Positions 7,234-21,760 are shown, counted from the stretch's first letter. The stretch is 64,000 nucleotides of DNA from Actinokineospora baliensis (GCF_016907695.1 NZ_JAFBCK010000001.1:3316001-3380000), one strand, 5' to 3'. The notes: generated by a model from the sequence alone, not told the origin. Made by a program: numbers and translations.

Positions 7234-7629
7234 TCAGTCCTTCTTGCGGGTGTCTGAGTTCTCGTTGCCGTCCTTGCCCGAGTTGCTGCAGTTGCCATCC
7301 TCGTGGCATTGGCCGCACTGGGCGCGTAGTGGCCACAGGGTCATCAGGCACGTGGTGGAGGAACCCACCCCCCGGTCGCCCGCACAGCGTCGCGTACGCC
7401 TTGGTGTCCAAGATCAGTTGATCCACCCCAAGTCGACCATCTCACTCGGCACCAACCCGCCACCGGACTCTTGTGCTGCCGCCGCCAGGAACGCCAACGC
7501 CCGATCAACGATTCGTTCGGCGAGGTGGGAGACGTGCGGGAGGGATGCGGCCACCCGCACTGCCACTCGGCTGAACAGGTCTGGAGCGACCAGTTCGGTG
7601 CTCGAACCGTGGATTCGGACGCTACGCAC
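7234..7629 (-). pseudogene. Broken small gene (GRDP-like family), two frame changes
   Basis: Three pieces belong together. The first frame (7629-7414) reads MRSVRIHGSSTEL ... MVDLGW and then meets TGA. A second frame continues at once with 'LILDTKAYATLCGR...FLHHVPDD' (to about 7335). The original frame then resumes with 'LWPLRAQCGQCHEDGNCSNS' and ends at 7234. In relatives as I recall them, 'MVDLGWH.F(I/L)L.T..Y..FC....G.FIHHVP', a helix, 'LWPL.A.C.QCH' run in one frame. This copy therefore seems to have lost one base near 7417, and a segment with compensating frame near 7330. The family assignment is from memory; the frame changes are directly visible. Confidence 0.65.
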
Positions 7630-7742
7630 CTTGGCGGGCTTGTGCTGTGCCCGTCGGGGTGTTCCTGCCCTGGAGCCGTTGAGGTGGCGCCAACCAGCGG
7701 GCGAACACGTCGATCAGCCCACACCAGGTAGCGTCGACTCCT

Positions 7743-9086
7743 GTGGAACAGGAGTTCGATCTCTTCGGCGCCCCCGCCTCCAACGATGCTGTCCGCAGAG
7801 CGCAGGCCAACACCCCGCTAGCGGTCCGGATGCGTCCCGCCAGCCTCGACGAGGTTCTAGGCCAGGACCACCTCCTAGGCCCCGGCGCCCCACTACGCCG
7901 CCTAGTCGAAGGCGCCGCCCCAGCGTCGATCCTGCTCTATGGCCCACCCGGCACCGGTAAGACCACCCTCGCCACCCTCGTCTCCAGCGCTATTGGCCGT
8001 CGCTTTGTGGCCCTGTCCGCGCTCTCCGCAGGCGTCAAGGAAGTCCGCGCGGTCATCGAGGAGGCCCGCCGACGCCTTACGCACTCGGGGGAGTCGACGG
8101 TTCTATTCATTGATGAGGTGCACCGCTTCTCCCGCACGCAACAAGACGCACTCCTCGGCGCCGTAGAGGACCGCATCGTTCTCCTAGTGGCCGCTACCAC
8201 CGAGAACCCGTTCTTCTCCGTCGTCTCCCCGCTGCTCTCTCGCTCGCTCGTCCTCCAACTCCAGCCTCTTACCGACGCAGACGTCCAAGCGCTGGTCCGG
8301 CGAGCAGTGGCCGACGAGCGTGGGCTCAACGCCAAGGTCACTCTCGACGACGACGCCGAAGCGCACATCGTGCGTCTAGCGGGGGGTGACGCTCGCAGGG
8401 CTCTTACCGCCCTCGAAGCCGCGGCCGACTCGGCTCTCGCCACCCGCGAAGGCTCTATAGACCTCGCCACGGTCGAGGCCACTGTCGACAAGGCCGCCGT
8501 GAGGTACGACCGTCAGGGCGACCAGCACTACGACGTCACCTCCGCGTTCATCAAATCCATCCGAGGCTCCGACGTCGACGCAGCTTTGCACTACCTCGCC
8601 CGCATGATCGAGGCAGGCGAGGACCCCCGGTTCATCGCGCGCCGCCTGGTCGTGCACGCCAGCGAAGACGTGGGCATGGCCGATCCGACCGCCCTCCAGG
8701 TCGCCGTCGCCGCGTCGCAGGCCGTCCAGCTGATCGGCATGCCTGAAGGCAGGCTCGCCCTGGCTCAGGCGACCATCCACCTGGCCACCGCGCCCAAGTC
8801 CAACGCCGTCTACACGGCCATCGACTCCGCGCTCGCCGACGTCCGCGCCGGGGGAGCCGGGCAGGTACCACCCCACCTGCGCGACGGCCACTACGCCGGG
8901 GCCAAGAAGCTCGGCAACGCCACCGGCTACCGCTACCCCCACGACGTCCCCGAAGGGGTGCTCAGCCAGCAGTACCCGCCGGACGACCTGCGCGGACGTG
9001 ACTACTACGAGCCCACCCAGCGCGGCGCCGAACGGCACCTGGCCGACCGGGTACCCAAGCTGCGGCGGGTCATCAGGGACGAGTAA
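7743..9086 (+). CDS. rarA: Replication-associated recombination protein A (MgsA/YcaJ)
   Basis: A protein of 447 aa, a AAA+ ATPase. Walker A is GPPGTGKT (67-74) and the DEVHRF Walker B is at 124-129, followed by sensor-1 'TTENPFF'. The C-terminal half has '[17 protein letters not shown]'-like and 'SEDVGMADP' blocks of the MgsA/RarA tetramerisation region. The protein acts at stalled replication forks. A GTG start opens VEQEFDLFG, the usual N-terminus. Codon usage in the first half is clearly looser at third positions than in the second half (see findings). Confidence 0.95.
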   Translation: MEQEFDLFGAPASNDAVRRAQANTPLAVRMRPASLDEVLGQDHLLGPGAPLRRLVEGAAPASILLYGPPGTGKTTLATLVSSAIGRRFVALSALSAGVKEVRAVIEEARRRLTHSGESTVLFIDEVHRFSRTQQDALLGAVEDRIVLLVAATTENPFFSVVSPLLSRSLVLQLQPLTDADVQALVRRAVADERGLNAKVTLDDDAEAHIVRLAGGDARRALTALEAAADSALATREGSIDLATVEATVDKAAVRYDRQGDQHYDVTSAFIKSIRGSDVDAALHYLARMIEAGEDPRFIARRLVVHASEDVGMADPTALQVAVAASQAVQLIGMPEGRLALAQATIHLATAPKSNAVYTAIDSALADVRAGGAGQVPPHLRDGHYAGAKKLGNATGYRYPHDVPEGVLSQQYPPDDLRGRDYYEPTQRGAERHLADRVPKLRRVIRDE

Positions 9087-9186
9087 CCGAGTCGCCCGAC
9101 ACCGCCTCGACCGCTCACACTGGTATGGGAACCGGCACGGTAGCCTGGCGCCGATCAATTCGTGGTCAGGCCAATGAGGAGGGCTC

Positions 9187-9600
9187 GTGACAGCAGGGCA
9201 GATCGCCGCGCTGGTGGCCGCAGGCGCGTTCGTACTGCTGGTAGTGCTGCTGGGCATCGTGCTCGCCAAGCTCGGCCGCACGCTCGACGAGGCCACCATC
9301 GCCATCCGCAAGGCCCACGAGAACAGCGACCCGCTGTTCACCGGCGCCAACACCACGCTCAACCACGTCAACACCCAGCTCGAGCGGGTCGACGGCATCA
9401 CGGCCAACGCGCAGGCCGTCACGGGCAACGTCTCGGCGTTGACCTCGGTGTTCACCGCCACCCTCGGTGGTCCGTTGGTGAAGGTCGCCGCGTTGTCCTA
9501 CGGCGTCAGCAAGGCCGTCCGCGCTCGGCGTAAGGCCAAGGGCGACGAAGGCAAGCACTCCCGCTCCGGCCGCCGCGCGCGTAAGGGAGCTCGGTCGTGA
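9187..9600 (+). CDS. DUF948 family membrane-anchored protein
   Basis: A protein of 137 aa. One N-terminal transmembrane helix (about 6-27) is followed by a coiled-coil-like helical region with many Asn/Thr/Val ('NTTLNHVNTQLERVDGITANAQAV'), and a strongly basic tail (Arg/Lys/Gly, about 110-137). This matches DUF948 proteins, which sit just upstream of alaS in many actinobacteria. The GTG start at 9187 follows GGAGG by 5 nt. The stop overlaps the next GTG start (GTGA), so the two are translationally coupled. Function unknown. Confidence 0.85.
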   Translation: MTAGQIAALVAAGAFVLLVVLLGIVLAKLGRTLDEATIAIRKAHENSDPLFTGANTTLNHVNTQLERVDGITANAQAVTGNVSALTSVFTATLGGPLVKVAALSYGVSKAVRARRKAKGDEGKHSRSGRRARKGARS

Positions 9601-9863
9601 TCCGCCGCGTCTTCTGGCTAGGCGTCGGGATCGCTGCTGGGGTCGCTCTGAGCCGTAAGGCGAAGCAGACCGCCCACGCCATCACCCCCGCGGGGATCGC
9701 GGGCAACCTCGGCGACGCCATGCACGAGCTCGCCGGGGCTATAGGCGCGTTCGGTGCCGACGTCCGCGCGGGCATGGTTGAGCGCGAGGAAGAGCTGTCC
9801 GACGCCGTTGAGCGCCGCTCCGGTGTCACACCCGGCGCGCGAGCGCGCAGGGCGAACGGCTGA
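9597..9863 (+). CDS. DUF6167 family small membrane protein
   Basis: A protein of 88 aa starting MIRRVFWLGVGIAAGVALSRK, a short membrane-anchoring helix with a basic flank. It continues with an amphipathic helical region and an Arg-rich end. It overlaps the DUF948 gene by 4 nt and precedes alaS by 59 nt, an arrangement common in actinobacteria and taken here as the main support for the family call. Function unknown; probably a partner of the DUF948 protein at the membrane (inference). Confidence 0.75.
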   Translation: MIRRVFWLGVGIAAGVALSRKAKQTAHAITPAGIAGNLGDAMHELAGAIGAFGADVRAGMVEREEELSDAVERRSGVTPGARARRANG

Positions 9864-9922
9864 CCCAGGCCGTTCGCCGCGCCCAGCCCGCCGAACCCCT
9901 CGACCACTAGAGGACGACTCCA

Positions 9923-12582
<2,660 letters not shown>

Positions 12583-12586
<4 letters not shown>

Positions 12587-13077
12587 ACCCCAAACCCGAT
12601 CGGCCGGGAGCCGACGACCCGGGGCGTGGCCGCAGGCTCGCCGTGGACGTCGGCTCCGTCCGCGTCGGCGTCGCCGTGAGCGATCCGACTCCCATCTTGG
12701 CCTCCCCGCTCGTTACGCTGTCCCGCGACGAGCGGTCGGGCAGTGACCTCGACCGGCTCACCGAGCTCGTCACCGAGCACGAGGTGGTCGAAGTGGTGGT
12801 CGGTTTGCCCAGGACGCTCGCCGCGCGGCACGGTGCGGCCGCGGAGGCCGCGCGCGCCTACGCGGACGCCCTCGCCGCCCGGGTCGCCCCGGTGCCGGTC
12901 CGGCTCGCCGACGAGCGGCTGACCACCGTGACGGCGACCAGGATGCTCAGCGACCGGGGAGTCAAGGGCAAGCGGCAGCGGGCGGTAGTCGACCAGGCCG
13001 CCGCTGTGGCGATCCTGCAGTCGTGGCTCGACGAACGCTCGGCAGCGCTCGCACGATCTGCGGAGGCGGACTCATGA
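12583..13077 (+). CDS. ruvX: Putative pre-16S rRNA nuclease / Holliday junction resolvase-like (YqgF)
   Basis: A protein of 164 aa with the RNase H-like YqgF fold: '[17 protein letters not shown]' (first catalytic Asp), 'VVVGLPRTL', '[16 protein letters not shown]' and '[17 protein letters not shown]' (last Asp). Family members trim the 5' end of 16S rRNA; a recombination role is also proposed. The N-terminus has about 15 extra Pro/Asp/Arg residues before the fold. GTG start overlapping alaS by 4 nt, and ATGA overlap with mltG, so alaS-ruvX-mltG-aroE reads as one operon. Confidence 0.92.
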
Positions 13078-14261
13078 CCGACGATCTCGACTTCTTCGAG
13101 GAACGGGCGGACGACACCGCCAAGCGCAAGCCGCGCCGCGACCGCAGGCGCGTCAAGCTCGCGGTGTTCGGCCTGGTCGTGCTCGCCATCATCGGCGGCG
13201 GCGTCTGGTTCGGCCTACGCACCCTCGCGGGGATCGGCGACTACGACGACTACGCGGGCGCGGGCGAGACCGACGTCGTCGTCGAGGTCAAGGGTGGCGA
13301 CAGCACAGGTGTCATCGCCAACCGCCTTAAAGACGACGGCGTTGTCGCTAGCGCGCGTGCCTTCACCGAGGCGGCCGAGTCCGAGTCCAAGGTCCGTTCC
13401 ATCCAGCCGGGCTACTACGTCATGCGCACCAAGGTGTCCGGTGCCGACGCCGTCGCTAAGATCGTCGACCCCGCCTCGCGGGTCGGGAACCTCCAGATCA
13501 AGGCGGGCACCCAGTTCGACGACGTGACCAATGGCGCGAACGTGACACCGGGTGTGTACTCCCTGTTGTCGAAGGCGTCGTGCGCGCAGCTCAACGGCAA
13601 AAGCACATGTGTGCCCGTCGAGGAACTACGCAAGGTCGTGGAAACAGCTGATCTGACCACTCTTGGCGTGCCTGACTGGGCAGTGCCGGACGCGTCGAAG
13701 TCCCCAGAGCCCAAGCGCAAGCTCGAAGGTCTGATCATGCCGGACGTCTACGAGGTCCGGCCGGGCTCCACCGCCGAGGAGCTCTGGAAGAAGCTGATCG
13801 CCGACTCCTCCGCGGTGCTGCAGAGCGTCGGCATGCCCACGTTGGCCGACGCGACAGGCTTCACCCCGTACCAGCTGCTGGTGATGGGATCGCTGGTCCA
13901 GCGAGAGGCCATCGCCGCCGACTTCTCCAAGGTCTCCCGAGTCACCTACAACCGCCTCGCGAAGACCATGAAGCTGGAGTACGACTCGACGGTCAACTAC
14001 GTCCTCGACCGGCCCGCGATCCGCACCAGGCCCGAGGACCGAGCCAAGTCGGGGCCGTACAACACCTACGCGAACACCGGTTTACCCCCCACCCCGATCG
14101 CGGCAGTGAGCCGGGAGGCCATAGAGGCCGCGGCCAAGCCCGCGGACGGAACCTGGGTGTTCTTCGTGCGCTGCCAGAAGGACGGCACGTCGTGCTTCGC
14201 GAACACGCTCGAGGAGCACAACGAGAACATCGCATTGGCGCAGCGCAATGAGGCCTACTGA
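13074..14261 (+). CDS. mltG: Endolytic murein transglycosylase MltG
   Basis: A protein of 395 aa. A basic cytoplasmic N-terminus with 'RKPRRDRRR'-type residues (about 18-27) is followed by one membrane helix (about 28-48) and the extracytoplasmic YceG-like domain. The catalytic Glu lies in '[16 protein letters not shown]' and substrate-contact residues in 'YDSTVNYVL' and '[14 protein letters not shown]'. It cleaves nascent glycan strands and so sets their length. The ATG at 13074 overlaps the ruvX stop and gives a sensible topology. aroE starts inside its last codons. Confidence 0.93.
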   Translation: MTDDLDFFEERADDTAKRKPRRDRRRVKLAVFGLVVLAIIGGGVWFGLRTLAGIGDYDDYAGAGETDVVVEVKGGDSTGVIANRLKDDGVVASARAFTEAAESESKVRSIQPGYYVMRTKVSGADAVAKIVDPASRVGNLQIKAGTQFDDVTNGANVTPGVYSLLSKASCAQLNGKSTCVPVEELRKVVETADLTTLGVPDWAVPDASKSPEPKRKLEGLIMPDVYEVRPGSTAEELWKKLIADSSAVLQSVGMPTLADATGFTPYQLLVMGSLVQREAIAADFSKVSRVTYNRLAKTMKLEYDSTVNYVLDRPAIRTRPEDRAKSGPYNTYANTGLPPTPIAAVSREAIEAAAKPADGTWVFFVRCQKDGTSCFANTLEEHNENIALAQRNEAY

Positions 14262-15093
14262 CGTTCGAAAGGCCGCCGTTCTCGGCTCGCCTGTCGCACA
14301 CTCCCTGTCACCGGTTCTGCACGGGGCGGCTTTCGAGGCCCTAGGTTTGCCGTGGACCTACGAACGCCTGGAGTGCGATGAAGCGCGCCTGCCGGGGCTT
14401 GTGGCCGGGTTGGGCGACGAATGGGTCGGCTTCTCGGTGACCATGCCCGGCAAGCGTGCCGCGTTGTCCTTCGCCTCTAGTGCCACCCCACGCGCTATAG
14501 CGGTCGGCGCCGCGAACACTCTCGTCCGCGACGGCGACGGTTGGCTTGCCGACTGCACAGACGTCGATGGCGTAGTGGGGGCGTTGCGTGCCTCTGGGTT
14601 CGCTGGCGGGCCTCTTGGCGTCATCTTGGGGGCGGGTGGGACCGCGTGCGCCGCTCTGGCGGCCTTCGTAGACCTAGGCATCACCTCGGCTGTCGTTGTA
14701 GTCCGGGACCTCGCCAGAGCGGCCGACGCAGTCGAGTCCGCCGAGCGGCTCGGACTTTCGCTGGAGCTCGCCCGCTTGGCCGACACCGACTTCGCCGCCC
14801 TGGCTTCCTCGGCCGCGGTCTTGGTGAACACCGTCCCGCCCGCCGCGACCGAGCCGCTGACCGCGGCCTTGGCGCGCGCCCCCCACCTCCTCGACGTCAT
14901 CTACCACCCGTGGCCGACCCCCTTGGCCACGGCGGTCACCGACGCCGGGGGAGTGGTCGCGACCGGCCTCGACATGCTGCTGCACCAGGCATTCGGCCAG
15001 TTCACCCACTTCACCGGCCGCGAAGCCCCGCGCCAGGCGATGCGGGACGCCCTGTTCTCGGCGACCGGCGGGATCCTCCCGTTGCCGCTATAA
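14248..15093 (+). CDS. aroE: Shikimate dehydrogenase
   Basis: A protein of 281 aa. The N-terminal substrate domain has 'AVLGSPVAHSLSPVLHGAAF' (shikimate-binding Ser pair) and 'FSVTMPGKRAAL' (catalytic Lys). The Rossmann domain has 'VILGAGGTACAALAAF', and 'GLDMLLHQAFGQFTHFTG' closes the active site. It reduces 3-dehydroshikimate with NADPH. The ATG at 14248 lies within the end of mltG (14-nt overlap). The rest of the shikimate genes (aroC-K-B-Q) are 1.7 kb downstream, split off by the prepilin peptidase and a hypothetical gene. Confidence 0.95.
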   Translation: MRPTDVRKAAVLGSPVAHSLSPVLHGAAFEALGLPWTYERLECDEARLPGLVAGLGDEWVGFSVTMPGKRAALSFASSATPRAIAVGAANTLVRDGDGWLADCTDVDGVVGALRASGFAGGPLGVILGAGGTACAALAAFVDLGITSAVVVVRDLARAADAVESAERLGLSLELARLADTDFAALASSAAVLVNTVPPAATEPLTAALARAPHLLDVIYHPWPTPLATAVTDAGGVVATGLDMLLHQAFGQFTHFTGREAPRQAMRDALFSATGGILPLPL

Positions 15094-15152
15094 CGCTATT
15101 CTCGAATTCTGTCAAAAAGTTGTCCCCACCGTATTGAGCGACTGCCGGATCG

Positions 15153-15189
15153 GCTCCTTTCTCGCTACCTTGGAAAGCGAGAAAGGAGC
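15153..15189 (+). promoter_or_regulatory. Perfect 14-bp hairpin enclosing the Shine-Dalgarno of the prepilin peptidase
   Basis: GCTCCTTTCTCGCT (15153-15166) pairs exactly with AGCGAGAAAGGAGC (15176-15189) around a 9-nt loop. The 3' arm contains AAAGGAG, the ribosome-binding site for the ATG at 15195. In the mRNA this stem would hide the site completely, so translation should need an opening event such as a protein, a small RNA, coupling or temperature. As DNA it could also be an operator. Confidence 0.65.
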
Positions 15190-15194
15190 ACATC

Positions 15195-15905
15195 ATGTCA
15201 ATCCACTCCCCGGTCAGACTTCTCATCGCGCCCGGCGGATCGCCGCCAACACGCCTTGCCGCTGCTGCGCTCTGCCTACCACTGATCGCGTTCCCCGCCG
15301 CGGTAATGCCGTCCCTGGGCGCTGCCGCCGGTTACCTGGCCGGTTCCGCCATACGCCGACTGGTGCCGCAGTACGACGTGCCACCCCGGTGGTATGAGAT
15401 CCCCACGGCCTGCCTCTGGTCCGTGGTCGCCGTCGCCTGGCAAGCCGGTGCTCTTCCCTGGTGGTGGACCCCCGCAATCGCTTTCCTGGCCTGGCTGCTC
15501 GTCCCCCTGACCATCATCGACCTCCACCACCGACGACTCCCCGACCGGCTCACTCTGCCCGCTGCCCCCCTCAGCCTCGCCCTACTCACCTTCGCCGCAG
15601 CGGCTTCCGATGCCAACCTGCTCCTCGACGCCCTCTTAGGCGCGATAGCGCTTACCGCCTTCTATGGCCTAGTTAGAGTCGCGAACCCTGAAGCTATAGG
15701 CCTGGGCGACGTCAAGCTGGCGCCAACCCTGGGTCTCTTCCTGGGAGTCGGCGGACCCAATCTCATCCTCTTAGGCCCTCTTATCGCGTCTTCTCTGACC
15801 CTGGTTCTGCATTGTGTCCGGCACCCCAGTTGGCGAAACCGCATTCCCTATGGGCCTGGACTGCTTGTCAGCACCTTCGCCCTCGCCCTACCGGCTTTCG
15901 CCTAA
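15195..15905 (+). CDS. Prepilin peptidase (A24 family), short form
   Basis: A protein of 236 aa with about six hydrophobic segments. The two catalytic aspartates of the TFPP family are present: D109 in 'VPLTIIDLHHRRLPD' and D172 in 'IGLGDVKLAP'. The N-terminal zinc/methyltransferase domain of the classic PilD is missing, as in archaeal-type and many actinobacterial members (family knowledge). It would process prepilins or Flp/Tad pilins at the membrane. No tad or pil gene lies in the window, so it is an orphan. Its start codon is preceded by a perfect hairpin over the ribosome-binding site. Confidence 0.85.
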   Translation: MSIHSPVRLLIAPGGSPPTRLAAAALCLPLIAFPAAVMPSLGAAAGYLAGSAIRRLVPQYDVPPRWYEIPTACLWSVVAVAWQAGALPWWWTPAIAFLAWLLVPLTIIDLHHRRLPDRLTLPAAPLSLALLTFAAAASDANLLLDALLGAIALTAFYGLVRVANPEAIGLGDVKLAPTLGLFLGVGGPNLILLGPLIASSLTLVLHCVRHPSWRNRIPYGPGLLVSTFALALPAFA

Positions 15906-15914
15906 GCCTCGGTA

Positions 15915-16475
15915 TCAGCGGTGGACCGGTACCAGGTTGGTGAGGGGGTTGATCCAGGGGACGCGGTCGACGTCGGCGGGGTTGGTGAAGACCAGCACGC
16001 ATTCGTCGAGCCTGGCGATGGACAGGGTGCCGTTCATGCGCTCCTGCACCTCGCCGGAGACCAAGGAAAGGGGAGTGCCACCGATGACCATGCGCAGTTC
16101 GGCGAGGAGTCCGGTCTCACCATCGGCGAGTACGACGACCTCGTCGACGTCGCCGACCGGGAGTTCGGGAAGGGGGCGTCTGCGGTAGATCCTGTCCTTG
16201 GGCTGGTACTCGAAGTGGGCTCCGGGCCACGGGAACAGGCCCCAGCCCTCGTCTGCTTGGTAGTCACTGATGCTCAGCGCGTCGCCGTGGTCGAGGTTGG
16301 CTTGGAGCCCGTTCATCTGCAGGAAGGGCACCTCTGGGTCGTCGAACTGCGGGCCGAGGCCCTGGAAGTCTTCGCGCAGGGCGAGCTCTTCCCCGACCCA
16401 CGACTCGATTCGCCTGCCGCGCAGTGCCGCGAACTCCCTAGCCCGCTCGACTTCCCACGGTCTCAGTGTCGTCAT
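15915..16475 (-). CDS. Hypothetical protein, 186 aa
   Basis: Soluble and acidic, starting MTTLRPWEVERAREFAALRGRRIESWVG. Later parts include 'PFLQMNGLQANLDHGDALSISDYQADEGWGLFP' (residues about 50-82) and 'DVDEVVVLADGETGLLAELRMVIGG'. The second half looks like a beta-rich domain. I recognise no named family. The ATG at 16475 is chosen because upstream residues in the longer frame are Arg/Pro-rich and non-coding in style. It is convergent with the prepilin peptidase (9 nt apart) and transcribed away from the aro operon. Confidence 0.65.
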   Translation of the reverse strand: MTTLRPWEVERAREFAALRGRRIESWVGEELALREDFQGLGPQFDDPEVPFLQMNGLQANLDHGDALSISDYQADEGWGLFPWPGAHFEYQPKDRIYRRRPLPELPVGDVDEVVVLADGETGLLAELRMVIGGTPLSLVSGEVQERMNGTLSIARLDECVLVFTNPADVDRVPWINPLTNLVPVHR

Positions 16476-16800
16476 CGGCGCAGTATCACCGCGGCACGAT
16501 CCCCGACGCGATCGCATTTGACGATCACCGGCGAAGGCGGGTGGAGTCCTCTTCGGACCTCGCGGCACGGGAGGTCGGCGGAGGTGCCCGGGGTGCTGAC
16601 TCGGTGAGTACCCGTGCGGGTGTTGGTTGTCGAACGCGCCGATGGTGGTCGCGGTGTCGAGGCGAGTGGCGGGGCGGTCGAACTACCGGGCGGACAAGGT
16701 GTTTCGAGGAGCGAACGCGGGGGGAGTGGGCGGTCTCACGTGGAGGTTGGGCGATTGGCCGGACGCGAGGTGAAGGGGGTGTCATGACAGGATCTGGGAT
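16476..16800. other. 325-nt intergenic region before the aro operon
   Basis: No convincing gene, RNA or repeat. The strand is rich in G-runs, and the palindrome TGTCATGACA lies just upstream of the aroC start, so an operator there is possible. Short open frames on both strands have no family resemblance. It must carry the divergent promoters for the hypothetical gene and the aro operon, but no clear -35/-10 pair stands out. Confidence 0.4.
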
Positions 16801-17987
16801 GTGCTGCGTTGGATAACCGCTGGAGAGTCACACGGGCCCGCGCTGGTCGCCGTGCTGGAAGGCATGGTGGCGGGCGTGGAGGTCACCACGAGCGACCTCG
16901 CGGGGCAGTTGGCCCGCCGCAGGTTGGGGTTCGGGCGGAGCCCGCGGATGGGCTTCGAGACCGACGAGTTCGAGATCCTGGGTGGGGTCCGGCACGGGCT
17001 CACCCAGGGCGGGCCGATCGCGGTGCGGATCGACAACGCCGAGTGGCCCAAGTGGGAGAAGGTCATGGCGGCCGATCCCGTGGACCCGGCCGAGCTGGCC
17101 GAGCTCGGGCGCAACGAGCCGCTGACCCGGCCGCGGCCGGGGCACGCCGACCTGCCGGGGATGCAGAAGTACGACTTCGACGAGGCCCGGCCGGTGCTCG
17201 AGCGGGCCAGCGCCCGGGAGACCGCCGGGCGGACCGCCCTGGGCACCGTGGCGCGGGCGTTCCTGCGGCAGCTGCTGGGGGTCGAGGTGGTCAGCCACGT
17301 CATCTCCATCGGCAAGGCGGTGGCCCCGGACGGGCCCGCGCCGGGGCCGGGCGACCTCGCCGCCGTGGACGAGAGCCCGGTGCGGGCGTTCAGCCAGGCG
17401 GGGACCGACGCCATGGTCGCCGAGGTGGAGGCGGTCAAGAAGGCCGGGGACACCGTCGGCGGGGTCATCGAGGTGATCGCCTACGGGCTGCCGCCGGGGC
17501 TGGGGTCGCACGTGCACTGGGACCGCAGGCTCGACGCGCGGCTGGCGGGCGCCCTGATGGGCGTGCAGGCCATGAAGGGCGTCGAGATCGGCGACGGCTT
17601 CACCACCGCCCAGCGGTGGGGCAGCGAAGCGCACGACGAGATCGACCGGGCCGAGGGCACCGTCACCGGTGTCACCCGGCGCACCAACCGAGCGGGCGGA
17701 CTGGAAGGGGGGATCACCAACGGTGAGCCGCTGCGGGTGCGGGTCGCCATGAAGCCGATCTCCACCGTCCCCCGCGCCCTGTCCACAGTGGACGTCGTGA
17801 CCGGTGAGCCCGCCGTGGCCATCCACCAGCGCTCCGACGTGTGCGCGGTGCCCAGGGCCGGGGTGGTCCTGGAGTCCGTGGTGGCGCTCGTGCTGGCCGA
17901 GGCGGCGCTGGAGAAGTTCGGCGGGGACTCGCTGGGCGAGAGCAAGCGCAACGTCGAGGGCTACCTCGAAGCGCTGCGCGGGCGCTG

Positions 17988-17991
<4 letters not shown>
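16801..17991 (+). CDS. aroC: Chorismate synthase
   Basis: A protein of 396 aa. The family signatures are present: '[18 protein letters not shown]' near the N-terminus, '[17 protein letters not shown]', and '[17 protein letters not shown]'. The C-terminal block has '[27 protein letters not shown]'. It converts EPSP to chorismate using reduced FMN. GTG start. It opens the operon aroC-aroK-aroB-aroQ, whose genes overlap one another by 4 nt. Confidence 0.97.
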
Positions 17992-20067
<2,076 letters not shown>

Positions 20068-20122
20068 CCCGGGGACACGCCCGTGGGGGTGTCTGGGAAG
20101 TTCTCGTTTGGCCGTACCGCGA

Positions 20123-20590
20123 CTACTCCGTTCGGGCTCGGCGCGGCCGCGGCGAGGGCTTCGGAGTCGACGCCACCGGCGGGCTGTCGGGCTCCTGTGC
20201 GCGCTTGTCCAGGCGCGGGCCGACAACGAGGCCCACGGCCGCGGGGACCAGGACCAACAGGGCCGTGAAGGCCGCGCCGCCGGTCAACGCCTGCCCCAGC
20301 GCGCTGGATCCGGTCTGGTCGACGAACAGGCCCCGGCCGACCACGCCGAGCACCGCCGATCCCCAGCCCGCGACCAGGGCAGCGAACACCCAGGTCCGCC
20401 CCCGGTCCAGCAGGCCGAGCCACCCGTCCACCGCCGCCCACACCGCCGCCACGGCGACCAGGACACCCAGCGCCAGGGCCTCCAGCGCCGTCCAGCCGGT
20501 CGGGTCCGTGGCCTTGAGAGCGGCGACGGTCACCGCCGCGGCCGCGTGCACCGCGGCGAGGGCGGCGCCTCGGGTCAGCCAGGTTCGCAT
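20123..20590 (-). CDS. Four-helix membrane protein (B-4DMT-like)
   Basis: A protein of 155 aa with about four hydrophobic helices and a basic, Pro-rich C-terminal tail. Similar proteins between aroQ and the M24 peptidase gene in actinobacteria are annotated as B-4DMT family transporters; the name rests on memory of that arrangement. Either the ATG at 20590 or a GTG just before it could be the start; neither has a clear ribosome-binding site. Function unknown. Confidence 0.7.
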   Translation of the reverse strand: MRTWLTRGAALAAVHAAAAVTVAALKATDPTGWTALEALALGVLVAVAAVWAAVDGWLGLLDRGRTWVFAALVAGWGSAVLGVVGRGLFVDQTGSSALGQALTGGAAFTALLVLVPAAVGLVVGPRLDKRAQEPDSPPVASTPKPSPRPRRARTE

Positions 20591-20628
20591 CACCCAAGGG
20601 TAGGCGGCGGCGCTCTAAGCTCAAGGTC

Positions 20629-21720
20629 ATGTCCGACCCGCACGAGCGGCGACGCGCCGCGTTGCGCAGCACCCTGCGCGACCGCGGCCTCACCGCCCTC
20701 CTCATCGGTGACCTGCGCAACCTGCGCTACCTCACCGGGTTCACCGGCTCCAACGGAGCCCTCCTCGTCCACGCCGACGGCGACGACCGCACGGTCTTCT
20801 GCACCGACGGGCGCTACCAGGAGCAGTCCGCCGAGCAGGTGCCCGGCCTGGAGCGGCTCATCGACCGCGCCAGCGCCGGTGCGCTGGCCGCTCGGGCCGC
20901 CGCCGACCGGATGGCGGTGGTCGGCTTCGAGAGCCAGCACGTCACCGTCGACGGCCTCGAAGCGCTGCGCCACGCCGCCGAGGGGGTGGAGCTGGTCCGG
21001 GCGCCGCTGTTGGTCGAGGCGCTGCGGTTGGTCAAGGACGACACCGAGGTCGAGGCGCTGCGGCAGGCGTGTGCGATCGGTGACGCCGCGCTCGCCGAGT
21101 TGATCTCCGAAGGCGGCGTCCGGCCGGGTCGCACCGAGCGGGAAGTGGCCCGTGACCTGGAGGATCGCATGCGCGATCACGGTGCGGCCGCCCCCGCGTT
21201 CGACACGATCGTCGCAACCGGCGCGCACTCGGCGATCCCGCACCACCGACCCACGGACGGGGTCCTCCGAACAGGTGACTTCGTCAAGCTCGACTTCGGC
21301 GCCCAACTGCACGGCTACCACTCCGACATGACCCGCACCCTCGTCCTGGGCACCCCGGCCGACTGGCAGCGCGAGATCTACGACCTGGTGGCCGAAGCCC
21401 AGTCCGCCGGGACCGCCGCCCTCCTGCCGGGAACCCCGGTGTCCGCTGTGGACGCAGCAGCGCGGCAGGTCATCGAGGACGCGGGCCGGGGCGCGCAATT
21501 CCTGCACGGCCTCGGGCACGGTGTCGGCCTGCAGATCCATGAGGCACCGAGCCTGGCGAAATCCGGCGAAGGTACACTTTCGGCCGCAATGGCGGTCACC
21601 GTCGAGCCGGGTGTGTACCTGTCCGGGCTCGGTGGCGTCCGCATCGAGGACACGCTCATCGTGCGGGACACCCAGCCCGAGCTCCTCACGCAGACCACCA
21701 AGCAACTCATGGTCGTCTAG
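20629..21720 (+). CDS. Xaa-Pro aminopeptidase-like M24 peptidase
   Basis: A protein of 363 aa. An N-terminal creatinase-type domain (1-125, '[20 protein letters not shown]') is followed by the pita-bread fold. The metal ligands are visible: Asp in '[19 protein letters not shown]' (two), His in '[13 protein letters not shown]', Glu in 'TVEPGVY' and Glu in 'GVRIEDTL'. It removes N-terminal residues ahead of proline. It lies directly upstream of efp, as in many bacteria, with a 40-nt gap. Confidence 0.92.
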   Translation: MSDPHERRRAALRSTLRDRGLTALLIGDLRNLRYLTGFTGSNGALLVHADGDDRTVFCTDGRYQEQSAEQVPGLERLIDRASAGALAARAAADRMAVVGFESQHVTVDGLEALRHAAEGVELVRAPLLVEALRLVKDDTEVEALRQACAIGDAALAELISEGGVRPGRTEREVARDLEDRMRDHGAAAPAFDTIVATGAHSAIPHHRPTDGVLRTGDFVKLDFGAQLHGYHSDMTRTLVLGTPADWQREIYDLVAEAQSAGTAALLPGTPVSAVDAAARQVIEDAGRGAQFLHGLGHGVGLQIHEAPSLAKSGEGTLSAAMAVTVEPGVYLSGLGGVRIEDTLIVRDTQPELLTQTTKQLMVV

Positions 21721-21760
21721 ACCGGCGGACGGCCACGCGCGGACAACAGGAGATCCTCCA

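Noticed and set aside
9864..9922. T-box leader before alaS
   Set aside because: 59 nt with no T-box sequence and no specifier loop; the same holds for the 48 nt before tyrS.
16466..16816. Small open frame between the hypothetical gene and aroC
   Set aside because: It overlaps both neighbours, is Arg/Gly/Ser/Trp-rich and has no family pattern.
20068..20100. Terminator between aroQ and the B-4DMT-like gene
   Set aside because: Only GACAC/GTGTC pairs cleanly and there is no T-tract.
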